Source: Pullulanibacillus sp. KACC 23026 (GTDB taxonomy: Bacteria; Bacillota; Bacilli; Bacillales; Sporolactobacillaceae). Taken from it: 64,000 nt of DNA. The notes beneath the pieces were generated by a model. It saw nothing but the letters and a program-made list of their open reading frames with translations. It did not search any database and was not told where the DNA came from. This document shows, one piece after another, positions 26,799 through 36,242 of the stretch (positions are counted from its first letter, which is position 1; every line of letters starts with the position of its first letter). The stretch lies in contig NZ_CP119107.1 in assembly GCF_029094525.1 (NCBI RefSeq), positions 4,030,001 to 4,094,000 of the forward strand, written 5' to 3'. A program made the translations under genes and the position numbers.

Positions 26799-27671
26799 CT
26801 ATTCAGTACTTGCTTCAACCCAAACTGCTGTTAGTTCATCAACGGATGGATATCTCATGCCAGGGTCCTCTTCAACCGCTTTGCGTGCTATATCAAACAG
26901 CCGTGGTCCTGCCTCCCATTTCGAATAAGAGCGGTCCAACCCTCCACCAAGCAGAACAAATGCTAAAGCTCCCATGTTAAACACATTGGTTCTAGAATCA
27001 ATAGAGGCTCCTAACGTAAATTCTTCAGGCGACATAAACCGTGTCGAGCCCCATAACCTGCCCATGTCATTGATAAAAGGCTTCTTTCGGTACTCGTCGA
27101 TATCACAAATTCTGAGTTGATCTGCTTGAAAGTTATAAAGAAGGCTTCCATCATAGAAATCAACTGCAACGAATCCTCGCTTCTCCACCTCTACGTGAAA
27201 CGCCAAGACTTGCTGAAAGGCGGAAAGCCGTTTGTGAATGGGCCGTTCACGAAATCGACGAAAGGGGGAATCAGGATCGGTCTCCTTTAAAGGCGGCGGG
27301 TATCTCCAATGATTATGCAGACCTTCCCCCTCAAACCAATCAAACACCATGGCATAACCATTTGGGAGCTCTAAGCCATATTCAAATTGGATTAACGCAG
27401 GATGTTCTAATGCGTGATATAAATGCCTTGACGCCTTTAACTTATCGATCGCATCCTGGGGATCTCCCGAATAATGTATCGTGCTGGCCCCCGCATACTT
27501 CACAAACTTTTTTTGCCCTTTTATCATGACTCCAAAAGAGAGATTCCCCGAATCCTGCTGATCAAAGACCGTAAAGACCTTTCCTAAGTCCATTAACCAG
27601 TCGAAGGAATGTGGTTCTTTTAGAGAAAAGGACACATCATTCACCTTCATCTTATTCACGGCTTCGGCCAT
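26799..27671 (-). CDS. Protein kinase-like family protein
   Basis: A 290-residue protein with an eukaryotic-type kinase fold. An N-lobe lysine is seen in GQKKFVKYAGAS, a hinge-like AMVFDWFEGEGL, a catalytic-loop equivalent VDFYDGSLLYN and a metal-binding ICDIDEYRK in place of DFG. GSTRFMSPEEF matches the activation-segment APE region. The HRD motif is altered, so activity may be weak or the substrate unusual. Similar stand-alone Bacillus proteins are annotated as serine/threonine kinases without known targets. AAAGGAGGG precedes the ATG. No PASTA domain or membrane segment is present. Confidence 0.75.
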   Translation of the reverse strand: MAEAVNKMKVNDVSFSLKEPHSFDWLMDLGKVFTVFDQQDSGNLSFGVMIKGQKKFVKYAGASTIHYSGDPQDAIDKLKASRHLYHALEHPALIQFEYGLELPNGYAMVFDWFEGEGLHNHWRYPPPLKETDPDSPFRRFRERPIHKRLSAFQQVLAFHVEVEKRGFVAVDFYDGSLLYNFQADQLRICDIDEYRKKPFINDMGRLWGSTRFMSPEEFTLGASIDSRTNVFNMGALAFVLLGGGLDRSYSKWEAGPRLFDIARKAVEEDPGMRYPSVDELTAVWVEASTE

Positions 27672-27759
27672 AATGCCCTCCTTTGAAAAATCGACATTTT
27701 TGGTAAGGCAGCGTCCTTCAAGAAGTCAAACTCTCAGGCCTGGACCGAAAGAATTGGCT

Positions 27760-29049
27760 TTATTTAAGATCTTGTATCCCTTTAGCAATCAACTCAAATA
27801 ACTCTTCTAAATCCTCTTCTTCCACGCATGAGAAGGCAATTCTTAGATCTGTTGAGTTAATTGAAACGGTTCCCACTCCATATTCGTTTAATAAATGAAC
27901 ACGAACTGCTTCACCATCGACCCCGTCAAGCTTAAGACACATGAAATAACCTGAATTGAATGGATAGTAAGTCCACACCTCTTTATACTTTGGCTGGGTA
28001 ATAATTTCCTTCGTTTTTAAAGCTCGGCGCTTCATAATTTCGAACTTTTCCTGCTTTTCAATCTGAAATTCATCGGATTGCAAGGACTGCAAAATGATCG
28101 TCTGCGAAGGATGCGAACCGCTTGAAATCGTTCCTCGAATCAACCCTTTTGTCTTAGCCTCCAATGCATTGAGAACCTCTTCGCTTTCAGAAGCGTACGT
28201 GATAAAGCCCACTCGGAAGCCCCAGACATAATTCTCCTTAGTAGCCCCGTCCACCTTAATCGGCAGAATACGGGGATGAGCATTAGCGAGCATACCAAAT
28301 AGCGATTCCTTAATTGAATCCTCGTAAAATAAACCAAAATACGCATCATCAATAATCGCCACAATGTCCAATCCTGCTTCAGCCATTTCAACGATTGTGC
28401 TTACAATCGCTTTGGCTTCATCTGGGTGCGGCGTATAACCTGTTGGGTTATTAGGGAAATTTAGAAGAAGGACAACCTTTCCTTTTTCTTTAACCGATAA
28501 AATGGTATTTCTAAAGGCTTCTGCATCAAACCGACCTTCTTCATTGAACAATCGGAAGGTCTTAAGTTCTGCCTGTCTTCTGATTCCAAAAATAAGATTG
28601 TAATTCCCCCAATTTTTATCTGGAAGAATAACCGTATCCCCTTTTTCAACAAAGAGGTCAGCAGCAAGACTTAGTCCGTGGGTAAGGGCATTCGTCACAA
28701 TGGGAAGCCCTATTTTCTTATTGGATAGGGATGGATTGTCTCTTAAGAGCTTCTCCTTCCATACTTGTCTGAGCGCAGGTTTCCCTTGAGGCGGTGCATA
28801 AGGGAACAAATCCTTGGTCTCATAATCCGGCATGCTGTTATGTATATGTTTGAAATGCATAGGTTCATTGCCTTCTGTAGCAATGCCAATGGTGGCGTTA
28901 AATTTCGTTGCTTTTTGATTCGCTTCATTAGATTGACTGAGAATACCTTTTGGGTAATAAAGTGCTTTTCCTAATTCAGAGAGCATTTGATAGACCGATG
29001 GCTGATCCGCTTGAATGGCCTCATTTAATCCCTTTGCAATTGGGTTCAT
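27760..29049 (-). CDS. Class I/II PLP-dependent aminotransferase
   Basis: A 429-residue fold-type I aminotransferase. The sequence shows NFPNNPTGY (cofactor-binding Asn), IIDDAYFGLFYE (Asp and Tyr that contact the PLP ring), GATKENY (Schiff-base lysine) and WGFRVGF (phosphate-binding Arg). It probably transfers amino groups between an amino acid and a 2-oxoacid. The exact substrate is not evident. TTAGGAG lies 11 bases before the ATG. It is monocistronic, next to the kinase-like gene on the same strand but with about 90 bases between them. Confidence 0.86.
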   Translation of the reverse strand: MNPIAKGLNEAIQADQPSVYQMLSELGKALYYPKGILSQSNEANQKATKFNATIGIATEGNEPMHFKHIHNSMPDYETKDLFPYAPPQGKPALRQVWKEKLLRDNPSLSNKKIGLPIVTNALTHGLSLAADLFVEKGDTVILPDKNWGNYNLIFGIRRQAELKTFRLFNEEGRFDAEAFRNTILSVKEKGKVVLLLNFPNNPTGYTPHPDEAKAIVSTIVEMAEAGLDIVAIIDDAYFGLFYEDSIKESLFGMLANAHPRILPIKVDGATKENYVWGFRVGFITYASESEEVLNALEAKTKGLIRGTISSGSHPSQTIILQSLQSDEFQIEKQEKFEIMKRRALKTKEIITQPKYKEVWTYYPFNSGYFMCLKLDGVDGEAVRVHLLNEYGVGTVSINSTDLRIAFSCVEEEDLEELFELIAKGIQDLK

Positions 29050-29262
29050 GGGTGTTGCTCACTCCTAACTTAGCCCTAATTATTTATAGATTAAAGCCAT
29101 TTTACCACATTATAAGACAGAAGAAAGCTACACCTCTTATAAAGATGTAACCCTCTGCTTGAATTTAGATGCTATAACAATAGGATTTACAGCAATGAAC
29201 ATATTTCACCTGTTTAAGATCAATACTATTTTTATTAGTATTCAATTTGGAGGAGAGATTAA

Positions 29263-30264
29263 ATGCCTATTCAGAACGACCTGACATCCAGTGAGTATGG
29301 AACATTGTGGATGACTTATCAGCAACAAACGATGACTCAGAGAATTTTAGAATATCTCATACAAAACTGTGATGAACATAACTCAGGTAAGCTCCTGAAG
29401 CACACCCATAATCAAATAAGCAAGTTTATTGGTGAAATAGCGGAACTGTTCAAAAATTATGGAGCTGTTGTCCCTGTCGGTTATACGGAAGAGGATGTTA
29501 ATGTAGGAGCACCGCGCTTGTATGACCAGTATTTTGATATCTTGTTTCTCCGATTGCTCTTAGAAATTGGTATGGGTCTACATACCCTTCATCTTAACAT
29601 GAGTTTTAGAAAAGATATTCGCAACCTCTTCACTCGACTAACCACTTTTAGCCAGGATACTTACAATGCCTGTATGGATTACTTGGAAGCAAAAGATATT
29701 ATACTCAAATCTCCAGGAATGTCACCCTCTAAAACGGTTGAGTTTGCAAAGGGGAAAGGTTACATGAGCGGCCTTAATCCCCTCAATCAGAAGCGTTCAT
29801 TAAATTCAGTGGAAACTGCCCATCTCTTTTTCGCCATTGAGTCCAACATCTTTGGCATGTACATGATTACTGGGTTCGCTCAGGTTGCAAGCGAGCAAGA
29901 CATAAGAAATTTTTTTGAAGAAGGGAAGAACATTGCCAAGCAAATCATTCAAGACTTTTCAACTATTCTTAGTGAATCGGATATCCAACCCCCAACCACT
30001 TGGGCAGGACAAGTGACGGATTCGAGAGTAGCCCCTTTTTCCGATAAGCTCATGATGTATTGTACGAGCCTGTTTTGCAGCTTCGGCCTCGGAAGCAATG
30101 CACTTGGGACTGCTTTTAGCTTAAGAACCGATCTTCCCATAAAAATAATAAGCGTCGCTAAGACCGTTTACTCATACGGGCAAAAAGGTGCCAAATTACT
30201 TGCAGAAAAAGGATGGCTAGAGGAACCGCCTCAATCCCATGACCGCCACGCTCTCATTAACTAA
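29263..30264 (+). CDS. DUF3231 family protein
   Basis: A 333-residue protein made of two related helical halves (about 8-165 and 175-330), each with an NFxxYG/FCSFGLGSNALGTAF-like segment, the layout of DUF3231 proteins of spore-forming Bacilli. The helical bundle resembles ferritin-like or manganese-catalase-like halves, but no clear metal ligands can be named by eye. GGAGGAGA precedes the ATG. It is a single gene closed by a strong terminator. Function unknown. Confidence 0.8.
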   Translation: MPIQNDLTSSEYGTLWMTYQQQTMTQRILEYLIQNCDEHNSGKLLKHTHNQISKFIGEIAELFKNYGAVVPVGYTEEDVNVGAPRLYDQYFDILFLRLLLEIGMGLHTLHLNMSFRKDIRNLFTRLTTFSQDTYNACMDYLEAKDIILKSPGMSPSKTVEFAKGKGYMSGLNPLNQKRSLNSVETAHLFFAIESNIFGMYMITGFAQVASEQDIRNFFEEGKNIAKQIIQDFSTILSESDIQPPTTWAGQVTDSRVAPFSDKLMMYCTSLFCSFGLGSNALGTAFSLRTDLPIKIISVAKTVYSYGQKGAKLLAEKGWLEEPPQSHDRHALIN

Positions 30265-30285
30265 CCTCCTTTCAATTTTCGCCTT

Positions 30286-30326
30286 AAAAAACACACCTTC
30301 TTATTAAAAAAGAAGGTGTGTTTTTT
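30286..30326 (+). terminator. Bidirectional terminator after the DUF3231 gene
   Basis: AAAAAACACACCTTCTT pairs with AAGAAGGTGTGTTTTTT around a short AT loop. Confidence 0.92.
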
Positions 30327-30419
30327 GTGCAAGCCGTGGTTCCGATAACTTGGCGGATTAATAATTGGCAGACTAAAGCTTGAGGGCTTATACAAGTTCA
30401 TTAGGTAGCGCCACCACCG

Positions 30420-30622
30420 ACTTTTGATAAATAAGCGGAGAAAGTTCTCTTATTTAGGAAACAGCGCTGAAAACAGCTTAAATAGACGGAGAATTTCCGC
30501 CTATTGGCTCCGGAAAGCGTTGACCGGAGTCGTTTTGCCCTGCTTAACAGGAAAAACTCCGCTTATATTCCCGCACGCGAGCTCTATCCAGCAGTTTAAC
30601 CGGAAAAACTCCGCTTATTCTG
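30420..30622. repeat. AAGCGGAG / CTCCGCTTAT intergenic repeats
   Basis: The segment holds several related pieces: AATAAGCGGAGAAAGTTCTC near 30430, GACGGAGAATTTCCGCC near 30485, and two copies of GGAAAAACTCCGCTTAT (about 30550 and 30602). They are in both orientations and can form hairpins. No gene is present in the 510-base gap. Similar gcggaaaaactccgc elements are dispersed in some Bacillales genomes. Confidence 0.6.
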
Positions 30623-30689
30623 GTGACTCAACTACCTGCTTTAGTAAAAAAATCTTCTGGGTATCGATTTTACTGGCAATTGGTAAAAT

Positions 30690-30720
30690 AAAAGACCAAA
30701 TCGTCGGCGATTTGATCTCT
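30690..30720 (-). terminator. Terminator downstream of the CDF gene
   Basis: On the minus strand AGATCAAATCG pairs with CGATTTGGTCT around a four-base loop, followed by TTTATTTTA. Confidence 0.78.
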
Positions 30721-30774
30721 TTCTACATTCTTAGGTTTTGGGTCTTTCATCCTGCGAGCAAGACACAGGTGCTG

Positions 30775-31751
30775 CTAATGTGATTCATGATGATGATGGT
30801 CGTGGTCATGATCATGTAAGTCGGTACAGATAAGGTGATCACGGTGCGAGGTTTGACAGTCTTCCATTTGAATCGTTGAGTGATGGATGCCATTATTTTT
30901 AAGTGCCTTATTAATTTGACTGATGAACTGGGGACTTTTACTCATCGGTACCCCTTCATCTAATACAACATGACACGTTAGAAAATGGCGATCGCCTGTC
31001 AATGTCCAAATATGCAAATCATGGACTCCTTTGATTCCCGATATCCTTTTTATGTTCTCAGCAATCTCTTCAAGCTGTATGCCTTTTGGGGTGGCTTCCA
31101 TTAAAATCCGAAAGCTCTGCCTAATAATATTCCAAGCACTATAAGCGACCAGCAAGGCGATTAAAATGCTTAAAAGCGGGTCAATCCACTGAAAGTCAGT
31201 AAAATAAATAATGATTCCAGCCACAATCACCCCAGCAGAAGCTCCTAAATCCCCCATAACATGTAAAAGCGTCGCCTTCACATTGAGATTACTGCTTTCA
31301 CCGTTTAAAGCAAATATAATAATAAGATTAACAACTAAACCAATACCCGCACCGATAAACATCCCAAACCCATGAACGGACTGGGAATCATTAACCGCGT
31401 CACCGCTGAATACAAAATCCAAATCGTTATTAATACCAAAGTTAGTCCATTAACGGCGGCAGCAAGGATTCCCGCCCGCTCATAGCCAAAGGTCATATAG
31501 CGATTAGCCGGCTTCTTCGCTTGAACAAGCGCATACCATGAAAGGCCAATTGCCAACACATCAGTTGCCATATGCCAAGCGTCCGCCAACAAAGCCAAGC
31601 TGTTTGAAATGAGGCCAAAAATTAATTCGGCTACAAGAATAATCATCGCTAGGAAAAAGGCCTGTTTCATTTTGCCTGCAGGAGCATGGGTATGAAAAAG
31701 TCCGCTATGATCATGATCATGGTCATGGTCATGCGTATGGGAGTGACTCAT
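30775..31751 (-). pseudogene. Cation diffusion facilitator (CzcD-like) gene with a frameshift
   Basis: Two overlapping frames together encode one CDF transporter. The first (start 31751, AAGGAGG upstream) gives a His/Asp-rich N-terminus and the first three helices, with the zinc-site motif ADAWHMATD. The second supplies GFGMFIGAGIGLVVN, the HVMGDLGAS helix-5 metal site, the cytosolic domain and a His-rich tail. The change of frame falls at about 31391-31394, where TTAATG would read TTAAATG in an intact gene, consistent with loss of one A. The joined protein would be about 310 residues, normal for CzcD. It would export Zn2+, Cd2+ or Co2+ in exchange for protons. As given, translation stops at about residue 138, so either the gene is inactive or the base loss is a sequence error. 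Confidence 0.85.
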
Positions 31752-31910
31752 GAAATCCTCCTTACTCGGGGTTATACTGTATTCTATGCAGTTTTTTAAA
31801 ATTATGATTTAAGCATTCATATAATCATGGTAACGTTCCTCATTTAGAACCGTCAAGGGAGGGTTCTTGTCAAAAAGTCCTGGCCCAAGTGATCGCTTTC
31901 TGTGCGTACA

Positions 31911-31949
31911 GAAAAAGGGTCTGCCCCCTCAAGTGGGTAAACAGACCCT
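31911..31949 (-). terminator. Terminator after the yjzC-like gene
   Basis: On the minus strand AGGGTCTG pairs with CAGACCCT across an 18-base loop, followed by TTTTTC. Confidence 0.82.
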
Positions 31950-31973
31950 AAAGGACTAACCTCGTCCAAATGA

Positions 31974-32162
31974 TTATTTTTTCGGCTTATGCATCCACTG
32001 CCTGTTTTCGTTAGCGCAATCAGGAAATTTTTGTCCTGCTTTCATGTGGATCTGTGTAGGCGTTTCTACCATACTTCCTGTTTCGCCAACCTCCATATAA
32101 ACACCGTCATTTGGCGCACGGTCTCCTGGCTCAAAACGCTTGTTATCATAAGGAGCACCCAC
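31974..32162 (-). CDS. YjzC family small protein
   Basis: A 62-residue hydrophilic protein. FEPGDRAPNDGVYMEVGETG and the later KAGQKFPDCANENRQW match the YjzC family of Bacilli (split motif; Gly-Glu-Thr-Gly and the Asn-x-x-W ending are the diagnostic parts). The start is GTG with AGGAGG eight bases upstream. No catalytic residues are known; B. subtilis YjzC is uncharacterised. Its own terminator follows. Confidence 0.85.
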   Translation of the reverse strand: MGAPYDNKRFEPGDRAPNDGVYMEVGETGSMVETPTQIHMKAGQKFPDCANENRQWMHKPKK

Positions 32163-32269
32163 TATGAATCCCTCCTAATAATGAAGTCGTTCATTAGGAT
32201 ATCCAAAGGCGGCCGTTTTATGAAAAGGTCAGCTAACCTCTTTAAATCACGGAAATGTACAGCAAATGA

Positions 32270-32345
32270 AAATGAAACGCAAGAACCGTCCCTCTGTTCA
32301 CACGCTGCTAATGAAACGCGAGATCCGTCCCCTCGTTCACAGGGA
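32270..32345. repeat. GGGACGG-type repeat, copy 1
   Basis: On the minus strand two degenerate units occur: TGAACGAGGGGACGG followed by a GCGTTTC end, then TGAACAGAGGGACGGTTCTT followed by GCGTTTC. The first TGA is the prfC stop codon. It belongs to the dispersed family seen at six other places in this window. Confidence 0.8.
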
Positions 32346-33911
32346 GGTTTCGGATAGGTGAATGTCTGGATTTTTTTGTTGGAACCATTGGAGGCCGAAT
32401 TCGTTTTCGAATAAGATAACTGGGCGGTTGCGATGATCCCGCACAACCATATTGGACGTGCTTCTCAGTGCTTCTGTCGGAATTTCATCGTCATTCAGCC
32501 AGCGTGCAACTCGATAGGTCAGAGGCTGTATATCCAAATCCACATTATATTCGGCTTCCATTCGGTAGATAAAGACGTCAAATTGAAGTTGGCCAACTGC
32601 GCCAAGAACGGTCTCTTCAAAGCGCTCAGTTTTATACACCTGAACAGCCCCTTCTTGTGCGAGCTGCTGCATCCCCTTCTGGAAGTGCTTCGCTTTAAGT
32701 GCGGTCTTCGGGCGGACCTTTGCAAAATGCTCAGGGGAGAACTGCGGCAGTTTTCCAAAATTGAAAGTATCCTTCTTACCAACCAATGTATCACCGATTT
32801 GATAAATCCCTGGGTCATAGATCCCCACAATATCTCCTGGATACGCTTCATCTATATTTTCACGGCTGTCCGCAAAGAATTGCTGTGGTTGAGCCAGTTT
32901 AATCGGTTTCCCCGTACGATCCAGCCATGTTTCCATCCCTTTTTCATATTTACCTGAACAAATCCGTAAAAAGGCAATGCGATCCCGGTGTGCCGGATTC
33001 ATATTGGCTTGAATCTTGAAGATAAAGCCTGAAAAGACGTCATCCTTGGGCTCGATGGTTCCGATGCTTGACTCACGCGGCGCTGGAGGTGGAGCCATTG
33101 TTAAATAATGCTTAAGAAAGGTTGGAACTCCGAAGCTTGAAACAGCACTCCCGAAGAAAACGGGTGTCAGCTTCCCTTCTAACACCTTCTCCATGTCAAA
33201 AGGATTTCCGGCTTCCTCTAATAGCAAGAGCTCCTCTTCTAGCTGCACGAGCACATCCTCATCCGCCTGTGATTGCAGTGCCTCGCGAACCGCTTCCGGC
33301 CCGTCTACCTTTAGTGAAGATAACTTCTTCCCTTCACCATAAAACTCAATTTCATTATTAAACCGGTCAAAGACGCCACGGAAAGTTGGACCCATTCCAA
33401 TTGGATAATTGACTGGACAAGAGGCAATGCCAAGCACATCCTCTAACTCCTCGAATAGTTCGAGGGGTTCTTTTCCTACACGGTCTAGCTTATTGATAAA
33501 GGTGAAGATAGGGATTCCCCGATCCGAACAAACTTTAAAAAGCTTTTTCGTCTGTGGCTCGACACCTTTTGCTGCGTCCAAAATCATAACAACACTATCG
33601 ACAGCCATCAGGGTTCTGTACGTATCTTCACTAAAATCTTGGTGTCCAGGAGTGTCCAAGATATTTATTTTAAAATCATCATATTCAAATTGCATGACAC
33701 TCGAAGTAACCGAAATCCCTCTTTGTTTCTCAAGCTCCATCCAGTCAGAGGTGGCAAACTTACCTGTCTTCCGTGCTTTAACTGCCCCCGCTGAACGAAT
33801 GGCTCCTCCTAACAATAACAGCTTTTCAGTTAGCGTCGTTTTCCCCGCATCCGGGTGGGAGATAATCGCAAAGGTTCTGCGCTTTTTTGCTTCTTGTTCT
33901 AGTTGGGCCAT
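32337..33911 (-). CDS. prfC: Peptide chain release factor 3
   Basis: A 524-residue translational GTPase that recycles RF1 and RF2 from the ribosome after peptide release. G motifs are clear: SHPDAGKTT (P loop), DTPGHQDF (G3) and NKLD (G4), followed by the domain II/III of the RF3 subfamily. B. subtilis lacks prfC, so its presence helps place the organism elsewhere in Bacillales. AAAGGA lies nine bases before the ATG. The stop codon TGA is formed by the first bases of a GGGACGG-type repeat, so the last few residues may be repeat-derived or the repeat inserted exactly at the stop. Confidence 0.95.
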   Translation of the reverse strand: MAQLEQEAKKRRTFAIISHPDAGKTTLTEKLLLLGGAIRSAGAVKARKTGKFATSDWMELEKQRGISVTSSVMQFEYDDFKINILDTPGHQDFSEDTYRTLMAVDSVVMILDAAKGVEPQTKKLFKVCSDRGIPIFTFINKLDRVGKEPLELFEELEDVLGIASCPVNYPIGMGPTFRGVFDRFNNEIEFYGEGKKLSSLKVDGPEAVREALQSQADEDVLVQLEEELLLLEEAGNPFDMEKVLEGKLTPVFFGSAVSSFGVPTFLKHYLTMAPPPAPRESSIGTIEPKDDVFSGFIFKIQANMNPAHRDRIAFLRICSGKYEKGMETWLDRTGKPIKLAQPQQFFADSRENIDEAYPGDIVGIYDPGIYQIGDTLVGKKDTFNFGKLPQFSPEHFAKVRPKTALKAKHFQKGMQQLAQEGAVQVYKTERFEETVLGAVGQLQFDVFIYRMEAEYNVDLDIQPLTYRVARWLNDDEIPTEALRSTSNMVVRDHRNRPVILFENEFGLQWFQQKNPDIHLSETSL

Positions 33912-34079
33912 ACAAAAGAGTCCTTTCTTTCCTCTGGTCAGGCTGCCAAGAGCTGGGCCAGCCTACGTTTTATTAAAAAATTACTTAATTCACCTTATTC
34001 ATGCCTATTAAAAGGTTTCCATTTAAAAAAGATAGCACATATATGGCCTTTTAGACAAGGTCAACAGAAAAGGGGGATA

Positions 34080-34235
34080 GATGTAATTGTTAAAGTACGA
34101 AAATGACTCTGTAACGGACAAGGAGTCCATTAAACGGTAAATAGGACGGGTTCGCCATTTCTAACGGACATAGAATCCGTTACAACCCAAAATCCAATCC
34201 CATTTGTACCAAAAAGTCTCCGTTACAATCAGCAA
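34080..34235. repeat. TAACGGA / TCCGTTA intergenic repeats
   Basis: Related pieces include TAACGGACAAGGAGTCC (about 34111), CTAACGGACATAGAATCCGTTAC (two halves, about 34160-34182) and GTCTCCGTTAC (about 34217). They are short inverted repeats in a gap of 440 bases that has no supported gene. They are distinct from the GGGACGG family. Confidence 0.6.
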
Positions 34236-34315
34236 AATAGCCCAAATGCCCCTGGTATTCTGAAGTCCCTCCCGCTTGAGTCAGAATCGATTAAACGTCT
34301 CACACCTCATAATAG

Positions 34316-34344
34316 AAAAGGAAAGAGGAGCCCCTCTTTCCTTC
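34316..34344 (-). terminator. Terminator downstream of pgcA
   Basis: GGAAAGAGG pairs with CCTCTTTCC around a four-base loop; the minus strand continues with TTTTCTATT. It lies just after the pgcA stop. Confidence 0.87.
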
Positions 34345-34351
34345 TTAAGAA

Positions 34352-36091
34352 TTAAGCAATTTGATTAACGAGTCCCATAACTACTTCTTTTAAAGTCTCT
34401 AATTTGGTGACTGCATCGTCTAAACTGGTTCCCGTTACGCCGTAATAGAACTTAATTTTAGGCTCAGTCCCAGATGGGCGGAGGCAGAACCATGAATTGT
34501 CCTCTAGGATAAACTTTAGAACATTTGATTTTGGCAGATCAATTAATTCTTCTTTTGCTGCGGAAAAATCCGAACGAACAGAGGTCTTATAATCCTCCAT
34601 AACACGAACTTGTTTACCTACGACCGCGGTTGGCGGGTTATCTCGGAACGACTGAAGGATGCGGGAAATTTGGGCGTTTCCTTCGATCCCTTTTAAGGTC
34701 ATTGAAGTCAGTCCCTCTTGGTAATACCCGTACAGGTCAAACACCTCAAGAAGAGCATCGTACAGCGATTTTCCTTGGAGCTTATAGTAAGCCGCCGCCT
34801 CAGCAGCAAGGAGACAAGCCTGAACAGCATCCTTATCTCTTACAAAATCTCCAATTAGGTAGCCGTAGCTTTCTTCATAACCGAACAAAAACTGATGAGC
34901 ACCGGTCTCATTATATTCTTGAATTTTTTCTCCAATAAACTTAAATCCCGTTAAAGTGTCAACAGTAGGAATACCGAAGCGTGAAGCGACTGTGCGCCCT
35001 AGCTCACTTGTCACAATGGTCTTTAAGACAATCCCATTTTCAGGAAGTGTGCCTTTTTCCTTCTTTTGACTCAAGATATAGTGAAGCAAAAGACCACCCG
35101 TTTGGTTCCCTGTCAATACAATATATTCACCTTCGTGATTCTTTACCGCCAATCCGACACGGTCGGCATCAGGGTCTGTTGCCAGCAGAAGATCGGCATC
35201 GTGCTTTTTACCCTCCTTAATGGCAAGGGTGAATGCCTCATGCTCCTCTGGGTTAGGCGATTTCACTGTAGAAAAATTCGCATCGGGTACAGCTTGTTCT
35301 TTTACGACCGTGACGTTTTTGAATCCCCAGTTTTTCAAACCTTCTGTTACAGGCTTATAACCCGTCCCATGTAATGGGGTGTAAACAATTTTAAGTTCAT
35401 CTCCCACTTCATCAATCACACTTGGGTTTTGCTGAATCGATTTTAATTGTTCTTGGTAGGCTTGATCAATTTCTTCTCCAACGACTTTAAGCAAGCCCTT
35501 TTCTTTTAAAGCCTCTAGATTACCTACTTCAACAGCGAGTTCATCTTCAACCTGATTAACAAAGTAAATCACTCGGTCAGCCTCTGCTGGAGGAAGCTGG
35601 CCACCTGTTTCATTGTAAACTTTGTAGCCATTATACTGTGGTGGATTATGACTTGCTGTAACGACAATCCCTGAAAAAGCATTGAGGTAACGAACCGCAA
35701 ATGAAAGCTCTGGTGTTGGGCGCAAGGATTCAAAGACATACGTTTGAATGCCATGGTTGGAAATCGTTTGAGCTGCCTCATAAGCAAATTCAGGTGAGAA
35801 ATGGCGAGAATCATAGGCAATCACCACACCGCGCTTGATCGCTTCTTCTCCAGATTCCACAATGTAACGAGCAAGCCCTTCAGAAGCCTTTCGAACCGTA
35901 TAGATATTGATACGATTAGTACCCGGGCCAATTTCACCACGCATTCCGCCTGTACCAAATTCTAATGCCTTATAGAAGCTATCCTCCAAAAGGCTTTCGT
36001 TTCCAGCTAAGGCCTCAAGCTGCTCTTTAAGCGCTGGGTCGAGATGCTCGGCAGATACCCATTTTTGATAAGCGTTTGTCCATTCTGTCAT
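34352..36091 (-). CDS. pgcA: Phospho-sugar mutase, alpha-phosphoglucomutase PgcA
   Basis: A 579-residue alpha-D-phosphohexomutase converting glucose 6-phosphate to glucose 1-phosphate for UDP-glucose, wall teichoic acid and glycolipid synthesis. The active-site serine lies in [13 protein letters not shown], the metal-binding loop in DPDADR, the sugar-binding loop in GYEESYG and the phosphate-binding loop in [11 protein letters not shown] at 36091 is chosen, with GAGGGG eight bases upstream; the GTG six codons earlier lacks a site. It sits near yhcX-yhcW-yhcV homologues, roughly as in B. subtilis. Confidence 0.95.
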   Translation of the reverse strand: MTEWTNAYQKWVSAEHLDPALKEQLEALAGNESLLEDSFYKALEFGTGGMRGEIGPGTNRINIYTVRKASEGLARYIVESGEEAIKRGVVIAYDSRHFSPEFAYEAAQTISNHGIQTYVFESLRPTPELSFAVRYLNAFSGIVVTASHNPPQYNGYKVYNETGGQLPPAEADRVIYFVNQVEDELAVEVGNLEALKEKGLLKVVGEEIDQAYQEQLKSIQQNPSVIDEVGDELKIVYTPLHGTGYKPVTEGLKNWGFKNVTVVKEQAVPDANFSTVKSPNPEEHEAFTLAIKEGKKHDADLLLATDPDADRVGLAVKNHEGEYIVLTGNQTGGLLLHYILSQKKEKGTLPENGIVLKTIVTSELGRTVASRFGIPTVDTLTGFKFIGEKIQEYNETGAHQFLFGYEESYGYLIGDFVRDKDAVQACLLAAEAAAYYKLQGKSLYDALLEVFDLYGYYQEGLTSMTLKGIEGNAQISRILQSFRDNPPTAVVGKQVRVMEDYKTSVRSDFSAAKEELIDLPKSNVLKFILEDNSWFCLRPSGTEPKIKFYYGVTGTSLDDAVTKLETLKEVVMGLVNQIA

Positions 36092-36242
36092 TCCCTGTTC
36101 CCCTCTCACACTTTTTCATTGTATGTAATTATAGACTAAATAAAATATTACGCACTTCAGCTTTATTATAAGTGGTTCTTTCCTGTAAAAAAAGTCTCTC
36201 CTTTATTTTACCAAGAGAGACTTAAATTATCGCCCATTATTT

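Noticed and set aside
31335-31422. Programmed frameshift in the CDF gene
   Set aside because: No slippery heptamer or downstream structure is evident, and CDF genes are not known to use frameshifting; simple base loss is the better explanation.
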